A DNA stretch of 64,000 bases from Corylus avellana (taxonomy: Eukaryota > Streptophyta > Magnoliopsida > Fagales > Betulaceae). Shown in pieces: positions 52,958 to 64,000 of the stretch. The notes beneath the pieces are model-generated. The model worked only from the letters and a program-made list of their open reading frames with translations, was not told the origin of the DNA and ran no database searches. Positions within the stretch are counted from its first letter, which is position 1, and each line of letters opens with the position of its first letter. Location: positions 17,675,980-17,739,979 of the forward strand of contig NC_081544.1 of assembly GCF_901000735.1 (NCBI RefSeq), read 5' to 3'. The translations under genes were made by a program, and so were the position numbers.

Positions 52958-55900
52958 ATGGCTGACGGCACTCGTTTAGCTCAAATATCAGACTCGGTGA
53001 AGGAATGCCAAGATAGCTGGACTCAACAGCAAGTTGTCAATGACACCGTGGATGGGAAACTTAATGAGCTCACTGAGATGATTCGTACTGTATTGGCAAA
53101 CCAGAATAATCAACCCCTTGCGCCCCCACCAAACAGACAACATGAACCACCCCGCAGAGACGCACGACAAGAGAGGCGTATCCATGACAATGATCGTAGG
53201 GACGAAAGAGATGAGAGATGGTTCCAGGAAGATGACGATAACGATAATTTCAGAGACAGACAGATTCGTACCAGGGGTATTCGCCTTGATTTTCCTCGCT
53301 TTAATGGTGAAGATCCCGCAGGCTGGTCTTATAAGGTTAACCAGTTTTTTGACTACTACCAGACTCCTTTGTACCAGCGCCTTCGAATCGCCTCCTTTCA
53401 CATGGAAGGTGAGGCACTGGTTTGGTTCCAGGACTCAGATGAAACAGGTTAGTTCCCTACTTGGGATATTTTTTTTCAAGCTCTGCTCACTCGATTCGGT
53501 CCAACCTATGACGATCCCATGGAGTCCATGGTCAAGCTTCGACAGACCTCTACTGTGGCAGAATATACAGCCCAGTTTGAGTCTCTCTCTAATCGCCTCC
53601 GTGGACTCTCCGATGCATATAAACTGAGTTGCTATCTCAGTGGTCTTAAAGATGAGGTTCGTCTTCCCTTGAGGATGTTGGCACCTCGCACTCTAGTAGC
53701 AGCCTTTGGCTTGGCTAAGTTGCAAGAGGAGTATCTGTCCAGCTCCCGCAGAACCTTTAAACCTCAAGGTTCTTCTTTTTCCTATAGTCGGCAACAATGG
53801 GGACCGCCTGGAGCTTCTTCCAGCCAACATGGGGGGTCTCAGATGTCTCAATACTCCTCTACATCCAAAGCTTCAACTCTGGTACCTGTTCAGAAAATTT
53901 CACCAGCTCAAATGCGCGAACGAAGAGAGAAAGGCTTATGTTACAATTGCGAAGAAAAGTGGAGTCCCACTCACAAATGTAAGACCCCTAAACTCTATCT
54001 TTTGCATGGAACTGAAGTATCTGTTGATGACAAGACCGAGGAAATTTTCTATGATACCTCTGATAAGGTAGAACCTTTGTCGGAACCTATTATTCATGAG
54101 ATGTTAGAACCTGAAATTTCGTTAAATGCTATATCTGGCTCATTGAACCCTAATACCATGCGAGTAGTGGGGATCATTAAAAATCAGAGGGTTGTGATTT
54201 TAATCGATTCGGGTAGCACTCATAATTTTATCGATACATCTGTGTTCAACAAGGTCTCTTTGGGTTTAATTCTACCACACAATCTACAAGTGAGGGTAGC
54301 GAATGGGGCAACAATCTTGAGTGAGGGTATGTGTAAATCTGTTTCTCTCAGGGTGCAAGGTCATTCCATTACTACAGATTTTTACCTTATTCCATTGGGT
54401 GGTTGTGATGTTGTGTTGGGAGTGGAATGGTTAAGAACCCTAGGACCTATATTGTAGGATTTCTCTCGCATGACAATGCAATTTGGTCATGGTCCTAACC
54501 TCACGTTGTTCAAGGGTTTGCACCCTACGGGTTTAACTATGGAAGATGGCCACCAATTTCTAAGGTCCTCTAATTCTGAGAATAAGGGGTTCTTCTTACA
54601 ACTTTTGACTCAAATAGTGGGCTCTGACATTCCAGATTGCCCTGTTCAGATCAAGGAATTATTGGAAGGGTTTAAGAAGGTTTTTGAGGAACCTAAGGAG
54701 TTACCACCACCTAGAAGTCAGGACCATCAAATCCAACTTAAGGGGACACAACCTATTAGTGTAAGACCCTATAGGTACCCTTACTTCCAGAAGTCAGAAA
54801 TTGAAAAGATTGTGAAAGAACTCTTGCAGACAGGGGTTATTCGACCTAGCCAAAGTCCTTTTTCCTCCCCGGTCTTGTTGGTTCGTAAGGCGGATGGAAG
54901 TTGGCGTATGTGTGTCGACTACAGGGCTTTAAATCAGGACACCATCAAGGATAAATATCCTATTCCCGTCATCGATGAGCTGCTGGATGAGCTCTTTGGA
55001 GCTCAAATTTTTTCTAAGCTGGATTTGCGATCCGGGTATCACCAAATCCGAGTCCGACCGGAGGATGTGCCTAAAACAGCATTTCGGACTCATGAAGGGC
55101 ACTATGAATTTCTTGTCATGCCCTTCGGCCTCACCAATGCACCCTCAACATTCCAAAGTTTAATGAATGACCTATTCAAGCCTTTCCTACGGAAATTTGT
55201 CTTGGTTTTCTTCGATGACATATTGGTCTATAGTAAGTCATTGGAAGAGCACCTAACACACTTGGAAATAGTTTTGGGTGTCTTACAAACTAACAATCTG
55301 TTTGCTAAGGCTTCTAAATGCAGGTTCGGCGTCTCGGAGATTGACTACTTGGGTCATTTGATATCCAGCCAAGGTGTACGGGCTGACCCATCTAAGCTTG
55401 ACTCTATGCTACAATGGCCACTTCCTCATTCCATCAAGTCCCTACGAGGATTTTTGGGATTGACGGGCTACTATCGGAAGTTCATTCGGGGTTATGGGGT
55501 GATAGCGGCCCCTCTCACAGCTCTCCTTAAGAAGAATTCTTTCTCCTGGACCCCCTCAGCTACTGCAGCATTTAACAAAGTCAAGGAGGCTGTCACAAGT
55601 CCTCCAGTATTGCACCTTCCGGATTTCACTCAAACCTTCACTATTGAGTGTGACGCATGTGGTACAGGCCTAGGGGCAGTTTTGATGCAGGGTGGGCATC
55701 CTATAGCTTTCTTTAGTAAGGCTTTGAAAGGGCAGGCTTTGTATCTCTCCACATACGAAAAAGAGCTCCTTTCATTGATCTCGGCTGTCCAAAAGTGGCG
55801 TCCTTACTTACTCGGACAGTCCTTCAAGGTGAAGACCGACCAGCAAGCACTCAAATTTCTCTTGGAGCAGAAAGTAGGTACACCTTCCCAACAGAAGTGG

Positions 55901-57481
55901 ATTTCTAAACTCTTAGGGTATGACTTTGTGATAGAGTATAAGAAGGGGAAAGAGAACTTGGTGGCTGATGCCTTATCAAGGAGGTTTGAAGAGCCAAGCA
56001 AAGAGGGGGAATTATCCATTTCCCTCATCTCTTTTCCAACTCCATCTTGGGTTGCTGAATTGAAGGAATCTTATTTACAAGATCATGAGACAAAGGCCTT
56101 ACTTATTGCCTTACAACAAGGCCACTCTGCACCTAAAGGTTACTCCTTACAACAAGGGCTGATTTTGAGGAAGGGGAGGTTGTGGATTGTTAAAGGTTCT
56201 CCATTCCAACTGCAACTCCTCGACTACATTCACTCTAATCCCACGGCTGGCCATTCTGGTTACCACAAAACTGTTCAAAGAGCCAAGATGGATTTTTATT
56301 GGAAGGGTATGCGGAAGGACATCAAGAAGGTAGTCAAGGAATGTGAGGTATGCCAAGTCAACAAACATGAGACAATTCATCCTGCTGGGCTACTACAGCC
56401 ACTCCCCATTCCATCTAGAGCTTGGTCGGATATCTCGATGGATTTCATAGAAGGGTTGCCGCCCTCTTATGGGTGTAATGTAATCCTAGTCGTGGTGGAT
56501 AGGTTTACAAAATATGGCCATTTTCTATCTCTCTCTCACCCTTATACAGCTTCTAAGGTGGCCCATATTTTTTTGACTCACATCTTCAAGCTACACGGCA
56601 TGCCTAAAACGATCGTTTCTGACCGAGACCCTACATTTACTAGTACTTTTTGGAGAGAGCTCTTTCATCTTCAGGGTATATCCCTTGCTTTCAGTTCTGC
56701 TTATCACCCACAGTCTGATGGGCAAACCGAAGCACTAAATAAATGCTTAGAGACATATCTAAGGTGCTATGCAGAAGCCAAACCTAAGGAATGGAACACA
56801 TCGCTTCCTATGGCGGAATGGTGGTACAATACCAATCACCATTCCTCTACCGGATTGACCCCATTTGAGGCTGTCTATGGGTATCCTCCACCCTCCCTAT
56901 TATCTTATGTTCTTGGCACCTTAGCAAACATGGCAGTAGACACTCAACTCAAAGATCGCAACACTGTCATTACTATTCTGAAGGAACATTTGCAGCAAGC
57001 CCAAAACCGTATGAAGACCTAAGCGGATAAGAAGAGAACAGAGAGAGAATTCCAGGAACAGGATTGGGTTTACCTTAGATTGCAGCCTTATCGACATAAA
57101 TCAATTGCTATGCGAAAAAATCTGAAGCTATCTCCTTGATTTTTTGGCCCATTCCAAATTCTGAAAAGGATTGGTTATGTCGCATATAAACTGAATTTAC
57201 CCCCTAATGCATGCATCCATCCCATCTTCCATGTTTCATGTCTTAAGAAAAAATTGGGCAAACACTCCACACTACTACTAACACTGCCTCCTGTTGACAT
57301 ACATGGAGAACTCAAGCCAGAGCTTGAACTAATCCTGGATTGGCGTTTGATAAAAAAGAAGGGCAGGGCTGTTACCGAAGTTTTGATTCACTAGAAGGAT
57401 GCTCCGTCTGAGGATGACACTTGGGAGAACCTCTGGAATTTACAAAATCAATACCCGCACCTTGTGGGCAAGGTGCTTTGA
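52958..57481 (+). pseudogene. Chromovirus gag-pol, single frame with five stops
   Basis: The ATG at 52958 and the final TGA at 57479-57481 are in the same frame, 1507 codons apart, with no frameshift. Internal stops are TAG 53450, TAG 54455, TAA 57020, TGA 57137 and TAG 57392. Order: gag (DFPRFNGEDPAGWSYKVNQF), knuckle CYNCEEKWSPTHKC (about 53938), protease LIDSGSTHNFID (about 54205), RT (WRMCVDYRALN; FFDDILVYS near 55210), RNase H, integrase (CEVCQVNK; ISMDFIEGLP; SDRDPTFTS) and a C-terminal chromodomain-like region ([12 protein letters not shown] to about 57450). Confidence 0.92.
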
Positions 57482-57494
57482 AGGGGGGGAGACT

Positions 57495-57967
57495 TGTTAC
57501 GGGTGCTGTTGGTGGAGCTAGGTCATGTTGGTGAGTCACTCAGTGGCAAGACACGTGTGAAGAGGAAGGGGAAGACTCTAGAAGATTGCTCTGCACAGCT
57601 GGCATCCCTTATCATTTAAATGCTTTATTTTATTTACCTTGTCATTTTACCTTGTATTTACGCTTTGTGTTCACTTTGCTGTGTTTGTAATATTCCCTCA
57701 AGCTATCGTTTGTTAGCTTGTGTGAATAGGTGGAATTCTGTTAGAATCCTTTCTAACAGAATGCTGGATATAAGGGCTAGGCTAGAGGGGTAGAAGGGTA
57801 GATTTGAGAATATTTGTATTACCTGAGTCTATGGAGAGTAGCTCTCTCGAAGCAGCTTATCTTTAATATTACTGCACTCTGTTTTTTCTCCATTTTCATC
57901 TTCAACCTTCCTTCATTTTGCCACAATATTCCCTGTAATTCTGCACACCAGTAAACACCCCTTTACA
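57495..57967 (+). repeat. Chromovirus 3' LTR
   Basis: 473 bp, starts TGTTACGGGTG after the purine tract; differs from the 5' LTR by a 7-bp indel near 57662 and about 20 substitutions by eye. Confidence 0.93.
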
Positions 57968-59340
57968 TATGGCCAATATTATACTTTTTTTTTTTTCATA
58001 GAGTCTAAATGTATTGTTTATCTCCCATTGTAATGGCATTTCTTGGTCCTTTTTTTATTGAAATTTTACAACCCTAACAAATTACCTACTTGTTTTTCCC
58101 AAAATTTCTCACTTTTATAAGCACGTCAAAATTCGTTGGAATACAAGGAGTTAAAGTTTTGTTGCGTATATTTCAAGTAAACCCCCTTTTTTTTTAATGT
58201 GTATATAAATCATGTATCCTCAATACAATCTTAGAGCATAACTCAAAATCTACATTGTAGGAAACTGCAAACCCACATAATTAAGAGGTAATGAGCATAG
58301 TAAAAATTTAAAAACTGAAGAAATTCATGATCTTTTGACAGAAGAGACAAACCCACATCAACACACATTATGAAATCCTTGTTCAGAAAATATTGAGGGC
58401 CATAGCATACCAAAGACAAACAATGCAAAATCAACTGTAATAAGAGTGTTTGGCATTGCGATTTTATAGACAAAATGTGTGATTTTAAACCAAGTCGTAG
58501 AAAATAAATTATTTGGAATTGTGATTTAAAAATGTAAAAAATCTGTGTTTTCAAATCATAGGTCAAAAGGTACTTTCTAAAAAAAGGCACAATATTATAG
58601 GCTACACTACGATTTTAAAAGTCAAATTGTGATTTTGTCAAACTCTTAATTGCATTTTAAAAATCTCGTTTTCAAATCGCTATTTTTAAACATTGCAAAC
58701 CCAAACGAACCCTAAGTAGCTAAAGCAGAAGACTTCCACAACATTAGTTGAAAAGGAAAAATTAACCCACAAAAGAAAAAGAAGTCTTTTGTGGGGCAAG
58801 TAAAGAAAAACAAGTTAAGAACAAGACTTCCAAAGGAAAAATCATACCTTTTTAACACAAACCATATCTCAGGAAACTAGATCATAAATCAGGAAATCAC
58901 CATGCGACATAGGCCATGGCCAGTATGTGCTTGGGATCAAACTGTACAACACATGATATACTCTAAACCCACAAAGAGAGAGTGAGCGTTGAGAGACAGG
59001 CTCCTTGAAGTCCTTATTGGGTTTTTATCTGAGAGAAAGGATGTGCGAGTTTTGGCTGAAAGAAAGAAAGGTCATTTACTTCGCAGATATATGTGTAAAT
59101 TTTGAACTTCAATTCAAAATTTAAAGAGGTGGCATGTTCCAAGCCATTAACAACCTTATTGTCCAATAACAATCCCCAGCAATTCATATTCATAATCCTA
59201 ATCCAATTTTCTTCATGATTATGCAAGCCTTAATAACTGCATGTTCTCTCCAAATTTTTATTTTCATTATCTCCTTTTATCTTTATTTCGATGTGTTTTC
59301 ACATGCATGATGCGCATGCTTTATTTCAGGGTGATAAATA
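57968..59340. other. RDR1-ASD spacer, first part
   Basis: AT-rich, no gene. 58443-58713 resembles a small decayed DNA transposon: it starts AGAGTGTTTGGCATTGCGAT and ends with CATTGCAAACCCAAACGAAC, roughly inverted, with repeated GATTTTAAA and GTGATTT motifs. No clear duplication flanks it. Short ORFs here match nothing I know. Confidence 0.45.
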
Positions 59341-59358
59341 TCTTGGCTACGCTAATAA

Positions 59359-59526
59359 GAGTAATGCTACACTAATCATACGTCCCCACGCCCATTTTCA
59401 ATACTTCCTTAAGTGGCTTTTAAAACCATCATTGGATTAAAATCCAATAAAGATTCATCCCAAATCCAATGGTGGTTTTAAAAACCACCTAAAGAAATGT
59501 GAAAATGGAAGTGCATAACATTACTC
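59359..59526. mobile_element. 168-bp Mutator-type MITE, decayed
   Basis: It starts GAGTAATGCTACACTAATC and ends CATTACTC; inner inverted CCATTTTCA and TGGATTTAAAACCACC-type arms are visible. Same ends as the MITE at 44093-44263. Flanks CGCTAATAA and CTAATATAA are only a partial duplication. Confidence 0.65.
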
Positions 59527-60197
59527 CTAATATAAAGAATGACTGGCTAGCTTGCCAGCTTTCACAGCTATTTTCCACCAAGGTACTCAAAAAGACAGTT
59601 CACATAACATTCAGACAAATATCACAACTTAACCACCCAAAGCTGGTTTCAGCATATAGCTGTCAAATAATCAGGCTTAGGCATGAATCAAGTTTTCTCA
59701 GAATAGCATAATTCATGGCCTCACTACGACAATGCATGTACCTTATTCTTATTCCCCCTCCCCGGGGGCAGCTAATTCGAAGAACAGAGCAAAGTCAGTA
59801 GCACATACCTTGCATAGAGTTGGACACCTGATATTGATTATATAAAAGAACATAGTTCATAAGAGTACAAAAACATTTAACAAGAATCTATAGATTGTTG
59901 GAGATTGGTGCTTGTCACCTACAACCAACAATAAGGGCTTCCAGGTAGCTTCAGTCCTGGACTACAATTATTATTACAAAATCTTCGTGTGAAGGATTTA
60001 AAGGAAATAATTGCACTTTAAACAGACAACATTAAGCACCCTAGTAGTTTATACTACAAAAACTGCTCAAATTTGTAAACCCGTCAAAAGGATCAATATC
60101 CGCATCTGAAGACTATATATGACGAATAACTTAAGAGCATCTTCTCTCACCATACTGATGAATCCATAATATGAAACCTAATCACCACAAATATGGA

Positions 60198-60279
60198 CTA
60201 AAGCAACATCTCTGCAATCTGAACAGCATTAAGTGCAGCTCCTTTGCGTATTTGATCACCACAGACAAAGATGTCCAAC
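60198..60279 (-). CDS. ASD: ASD exon 7 (C-terminal)
   Basis: Completes Gly and encodes [20 protein letters not shown] and IAEMLL, stop TAG at 60198-60200. Missed by ORF length limits but in frame with exon 6. Confidence 0.92.
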
Positions 60280-63200
60280 CTGCGCAGAACTATTCCATTA
60301 GTATTAAGGTTCATCAAAGTGGAAAAATAATGACTTCAGATGCAAACGAGTCTCACCCATAGGTGCCTTCCTGGGACACATCACGGCGGATCCTGCCAAC
60401 TGCAACATCATCTTTGTTTGACACCTCCAATGGAGTAGGAAAGCGATTGGATGCCCGATCATCAATAACCACTACACCAGGAGCATTCTTCAGAATATCC
60501 CTCGCTGTGTCCTGGACAACAAAGAAACTCAATGAATAAAGAGTTGAACCTTCAAGTGGAAATTGCTCACAATTCTTCAATCCTCCTCGTCTAAAAAGGG
60601 GGAAAGAAGAAAGAAGAAAGATATATTAAAAGAACAGAAATTATGAATATATTTCAAAGCCCAAGTAGTATGCAGAACATTACTCACTAGCCAAAATGGT
60701 ATGAATAAACAGAAATATCATTGAAGTTCAAGGTTTCTAACAGAATAAAATGAATCACATATCCAAAACAGCCAGCCATTTGGTTTATACAACTCGGATG
60801 TGCTTGTAGCCCTCCCAATTTGGTTTACAAACTGGGCGAGTCAAAATTTATAGAGAGATCCCTAAGGTATGAGGTTGAGAGTAAAAGATGGTGACTGCAA
60901 CAAAAATTTAGAGAATGGCTGCTGCAAGATGCCAAGGAAAAAAATTAATGAAATACTGTTGATGATATACACAGTCCCATCATGGATCCCTTCCAATCAA
61001 TTTTTTTTTTCTTTCATATATGCTTATTTTCCATCCTCTTAAAATAAAAATAAAAAACCTAATCACTTTATCAAGTCGTTAAGACTCATCAAGGCTCCGT
61101 TTGTTTCAACAAAAAATGATTTTTTGAAGAAAATTTTCAATCAAAAACATTTTCAGGGAAAATTATAGTTTTTCTATTATAGACCCAGAAAATAACGTGG
61201 AAAACATTTTCTGGTGTTTGGTTGCACCAAAAATCATTTGCATACACCCACCCTCCCAAAAACACCTCCACACACCTGCCAACCCATTACCTCAAAACCA
61301 CCATCCATAGCCGGCCCAACTATAGCCACCACAGCAATGATCTATCACAGCCACATTAAACAATTAGCACAGCCTTTGGAAGAGCTTTTTGTCATTTGAT
61401 TACTACTGATGTTGCGGACATGGCTAACTTAGGGCTTAGATCTCGATTTGGTCACCTTTAAAGAGGGGTTTGCAACACTTAGGAAAGGGGGAATCACAGG
61501 GGAGGGGGTGGTGAGGTTGGCGCTTTTGGTAGTGGATTGGTGGTTGGGGGGGTGGGGGATTGGGAGAGGAAAGGGGCAGAGTGGACAGGTAGGAGTTTCA
61601 AAAAATGGCCTAAACCTCTCAACAGTATTAACTTTTCAGTTGATCTAAAAGTTTTTTTATTGACCAATACTATCCGCCCACGCCAAACATTAAAAAATGC
61701 TTGTGATGGACTTGGAAGCGGGGATACATGCCAAGTATCTGCTTGGGATCATGCCTTTGAAGGGGCTATTCTAGATGTACAATGCAATTTTAGAAGTAAT
61801 TCCATTTCAATTGGAAAATGAGGAAAAATATCTGTCGAAAAACATTTTACGCCAAAACAAATGCAACCTAAACAGCTCGTGATTCTTTGAGTTAGTTTCC
61901 CCACTTGGAGAAACATGTGCTCCATTCTAGTACAGGCTAGCTTCACTTCCCAAACAAAAAAAAAAAAGACTAGTAACCCACACCAATTGATCTCAAATAT
62001 ATTGTCTCTTCAATTGTTATAGCTACACAAGCACAACGCAAGAAAAGGAGTTATCTACAATTAGGATCCTTAAGTCTCCATCTATTTGTATATAGAAAAG
62101 AACTTCAATAATTTGCCAATTTTATGTCGAAATAATTTTGCTCTTCCAAACCACAGAGCTCAAGGGCACTGCAACCTAAAGTGAATTTTCCTGACAAAAC
62201 GTCACAGATTGCAGTTTCTTTCTGATTTTTTAGTTGCTGATGATTGGTGGTCAAGAATGTGGTAGGGTCCTCAAATTCCAAATACTTGGTGAGAAAAATC
62301 AATATCTACATCAATTTAAACCATATTCTTCCAAACAATAATCACTTTTAAAAGAAAATAAAAGAAATAGTGTTTCCATCAACATAAAGCAAAATCAACC
62401 TGAAACGATTTTATAATTAGAAGGATCACATAATTACCTCATCAAGGGGGCTCTCAAACTGAAGATTTACACTCTCAGCATGAGCACGCATGACAGGAAC
62501 TCTTATACATGTGGCAGTAACTTTAACATTCATGTCATTCTGTAAAAAAAAATAAAAAATGAAGATTCATTTTTTATAAGACCAAACAGACTTGTGCTCC
62601 CATCCACCAAGGGAAATTTAAATAAATCAGGAGATAGCTAATAAGATATTAAGAATAACGTTAAGGATATAGTTTCAATACTTACCCATATTTTCCTTGT
62701 CTCTTTTACTAATTTCATTTCCTCCTCATTGTACCCATTTGACAGAACAGGGGCATTATGCGAGAACAAATTAAAAGCATACTGCAAATAGAGAAATTCT
62801 TAAGAGGTGGCTCTTGGAAGCAAGATGGAATATATAACATGATATATGCTCATAGAAGTAGGTATGCTATACAAGAAATTGACATACCTGTTGGTTAAAG
62901 ATTCGACAAGTTGGCGGCTTACCTTCCAGGACCTTATAAACAAACGGGAAACTAACCAATTTAGAAGAAATTACAAGGGAATGGATTTACCCACTTTCCC
63001 ATGAATATAAATATGGAACTGCAAAAAGACAATGAGATGGGATAAACAGAAGAAACCTCTCGAGTTTGCAGCTCAAGCTCTTCCATTGCAGCAGCACCAG
63101 CACCACTCGCAGCCTGGTACGTACTAACAACCATGCGTAGCACCTGCAATATTCATGACGAACAAAGCAGCTTTTTAGACGCGTGGAAAATGCAACAGTA

Positions 63201-63847
63201 TGCCACAGAAACACATCTATCGTGCTTGATGTATTCGATTAATGCATGAAAATGAAAAAACAAATCAGCTCAATTGTAAAAATTCTCACCTTGGCGCGTC
63301 GATGAAGAGGCGTGGCGGCCATCAAGCAAATGATAGTGGAGCAATTGGGGTTGGCGATAAGTGCGCCCTTTCCAATGCCGACCTTAATCCCATCCATGGC
63401 CTCCGGATTCACCTCCGGGATCACCAGCGGGACCTTCTCGTCCATCCGAAAGGCGGAGCTGTTGTCCACCACAATGGTCCCCTTCCCGACCGCGATGGGC
63501 CCGAACTCCTTGCTGATGGAACCACCGGCGCTGAAGAGAGCGATGTCGACTCCTTCAAAGCTCTCAGCGGTGAGCTCCTCGACGGTGTAGTCGTGGCCCT
63601 GGAAGGTGAGGTGCCTCCCGGAGGAGCGCTTGGAGGCGAGCATTTTGATGGAGCGGAAGGGGAAGTCTCGGTCCGCGAGCACGGAAAGGAACTCCTGCCC
63701 GACGGCGCCAGTGACGCCGACGACGGCGAGGGACGGACCCGTTTCCTGGAGGGACATGCGGACCGCGGTGGGGCCGATGGGCCTGGGCTTGGCCTTGGTC
63801 AGGTGGAGCTTGGATGAGAGGAAGGGATGGTGGTTGAGGGTGGCCAT
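60198..63847 (-). CDS. ASD: Aspartate-semialdehyde dehydrogenase, plastid, seven exons
   Basis: The enzyme (EC 1.2.1.11) reduces aspartyl phosphate to aspartate semialdehyde with NADPH, the branch point for lysine, threonine, methionine and isoleucine. It acts in plastids. Exons (minus strand): 63847-63290, 63143-63057, 62932-62888, 62781-62686, 62539-62438, 60511-60357, 60279-60198, all GT-AG, 374 residues, as in Arabidopsis (about 375). The first roughly 35 residues are basic and Ser/Thr-containing, like a transit peptide. NADP-binding GVTGAVG is at 44-50, the active-site Cys at 169 in [17 protein letters not shown] in exon 2, and the catalytic His near 282 in RVPVMRAH. No break is seen, so it should be functional. 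It lies tail to tail with RDR1. Confidence 0.95.
60357..60511 (-). CDS. ASD: ASD exon 6
   Basis: [20 protein letters not shown] through a [17 protein letters not shown] block, ending in phase 2 (TATGG|GTGAGA). Confidence 0.94.
60512..62437 (-). other. ASD intron 5, 1.9 kb
   Basis: The longest ASD intron. About 61092-61870 may be a decayed DNA transposon: it begins GGCTCCGTTTGTTTCAAC and ends near AAAACAAATGCAACC, roughly inverted, with inner AAAACATTTTC blocks. No clean duplication is seen. The rest is AT-rich with no gene. Confidence 0.6.
62438..62539 (-). CDS. ASD: ASD exon 5
   Basis: 34 codons, [20 protein letters not shown] through PLDE, with the catalytic His282. Donor GAG|GTAATT. Confidence 0.93.
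62686..62781 (-). CDS. ASD: ASD exon 4
   Basis: 32 codons, [20 protein letters not shown] through TRKIW. Donor TGG|GTAAGT. Confidence 0.92.
62888..62932 (-). CDS. ASD: ASD exon 3
   Basis: 15 codons, [15 protein letters not shown], too short for ordinary ORF detection. Donor CAG|GTATGT. Confidence 0.9.
63057..63143 (-). CDS. ASD: ASD exon 2
   Basis: 29 codons, [20 protein letters not shown] through QTRE. Follows acceptor TTGCAG; donor GAG|GTTTCT. Confidence 0.93.
63290..63847 (-). CDS. ASD: ASD exon 1: transit peptide and NADP domain
   Basis: 186 codons from ATG 63847 to LHRRAK, donor AAG|GTGAGA. GC-richer than the surroundings, which opens many shadow frames. Holds the nucleotide loop and active-site Cys169. 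Confidence 0.95.
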
Positions 63848-64000
63848 TCCGTCGGAGGCTGCGTTTGTGTGGGTGTGCTCGAGTCAGAGATCTGAGGGTG
63901 AGGCGGCTGTTTGTAGTTGTTGACTGGTTTTGAAAGGGTTTAAGGTGGGAGTTGGGAACTTTGAGGCTTGAGCGAAGGTCGTCTACCAATCAATGGCCTT
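63848..64000 (-). promoter_or_regulatory. ASD 5' leader/promoter-proximal sequence
   Basis: The 153 bases upstream of the ASD start, partly GC-rich. No TATA box is evident; the promoter probably extends beyond the window. Confidence 0.4.

Larger units (their letters stand above)
52422..57967 (+). mobile_element. Chromovirus-type Ty3/gypsy element, nearly complete
   Basis: LTRs 52422-52887 and 57495-57967 begin TGTTA and end CTTTACA. Perfect duplication TATGG is at 52417-52421 and 57968-57972. The primer site TGGTATCAGAGCCC starts at 52890, and the purine tract AAGGGGGGGAGA lies at 57481-57492. One gag-pol frame ends in a chromodomain-like stretch, which places it among chromoviruses; its small size is like the Reina group. 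By eye the LTRs differ by about 4 percent plus short indels, so this looks one of the younger insertions in the window. Confidence 0.93.

Noticed and set aside
58243..58590. 115-codon minus-strand ORF in the RDR1-ASD spacer
   Set aside because: Low-complexity AT-rich sequence overlapping a probable small transposon; no recognisable domain.
61214..61821. ORFs within ASD intron 5
   Set aside because: They lie in a probable decayed DNA transposon and show no protein-like domain.
63242..63923. Long plus-strand ORFs opposite ASD exon 1
   Set aside because: Shadows of the GC-rich ASD exon on the other strand; their composition is typical of antisense frames.
1..64000. tRNA or rRNA genes
   Set aside because: I saw no tRNA or rRNA sequence; the tRNA-like strings are retroelement primer binding sites.

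Overview
The window is nuclear DNA of a flowering plant. It is probably a woody eudicot, judged from the low-GC, intron-rich genes, the dicot-type RDR1 and ASD proteins, and the heavy load of Athila, chromovirus, Tork and L1 retroelements. I cannot name the species. Only two host genes are convincing. The first is a plus-strand RNA-dependent RNA polymerase of the RDR1 type (667-52118, four coding exons, 1016 aa). The second is a minus-strand plastid aspartate-semialdehyde dehydrogenase (60198-63847, seven exons, 374 aa). They are arranged tail to tail. Everything else is transposable-element sequence, small relics, or leftover intron and spacer.

The most striking feature is RDR1 intron 1 (895-39475, 38.6 kb). 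Its edges show that it was once about 0.6 kb. A minus-strand copia element (about 1002-38997, only about 3.9 kb of its own sequence) landed in it and was then hit by at least four more insertions. Three are members of one LTR-like family with TGTAACG...TATTACA ends: A (2323-13943), C (14286-17317) and D (18354-26530). The fourth is an Athila-type gypsy element (27187-38422). These hold further insertions: another family copy (B, 3176-5588), a gag-only Athila relative (7495-12623), a hAT-like element (15904-16991), a full-length L1 LINE (18825-24870) and two large foldback MITEs (34969-35533 and 36488-37295). Target-site duplications support most of these junctions, and the copia reading frame continues across the A and C insertions.

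RDR1 intron 2 is short. Intron 3 (41947-51290) holds a solo LTR (42629-48804) carrying a 171-bp Mutator-type MITE and a Tork/Tnt1-like copia (44328-48665). It also holds a fifth TGTAACG-family copy and two small coding-like relics of unidentified genes. About 300 bp after the RDR1 stop lies a chromovirus gypsy element (52422-57967) with a perfect TATGG duplication and a single gag-pol frame broken only by five nonsense codons. A spacer with small MITEs leads to ASD.

The RDR1 gene seems to lack the usual N-terminal RRM-like region: its homology starts at Met 667, just after a TATA box, W-box cores and a possible leader intron. RDR1 enzymes make dsRNA in salicylate- and virus-linked silencing, so this silencing gene carries dense silencing targets in its own introns. 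ASD catalyses a shared step of lysine, threonine, methionine and isoleucine synthesis and is not functionally tied to RDR1.
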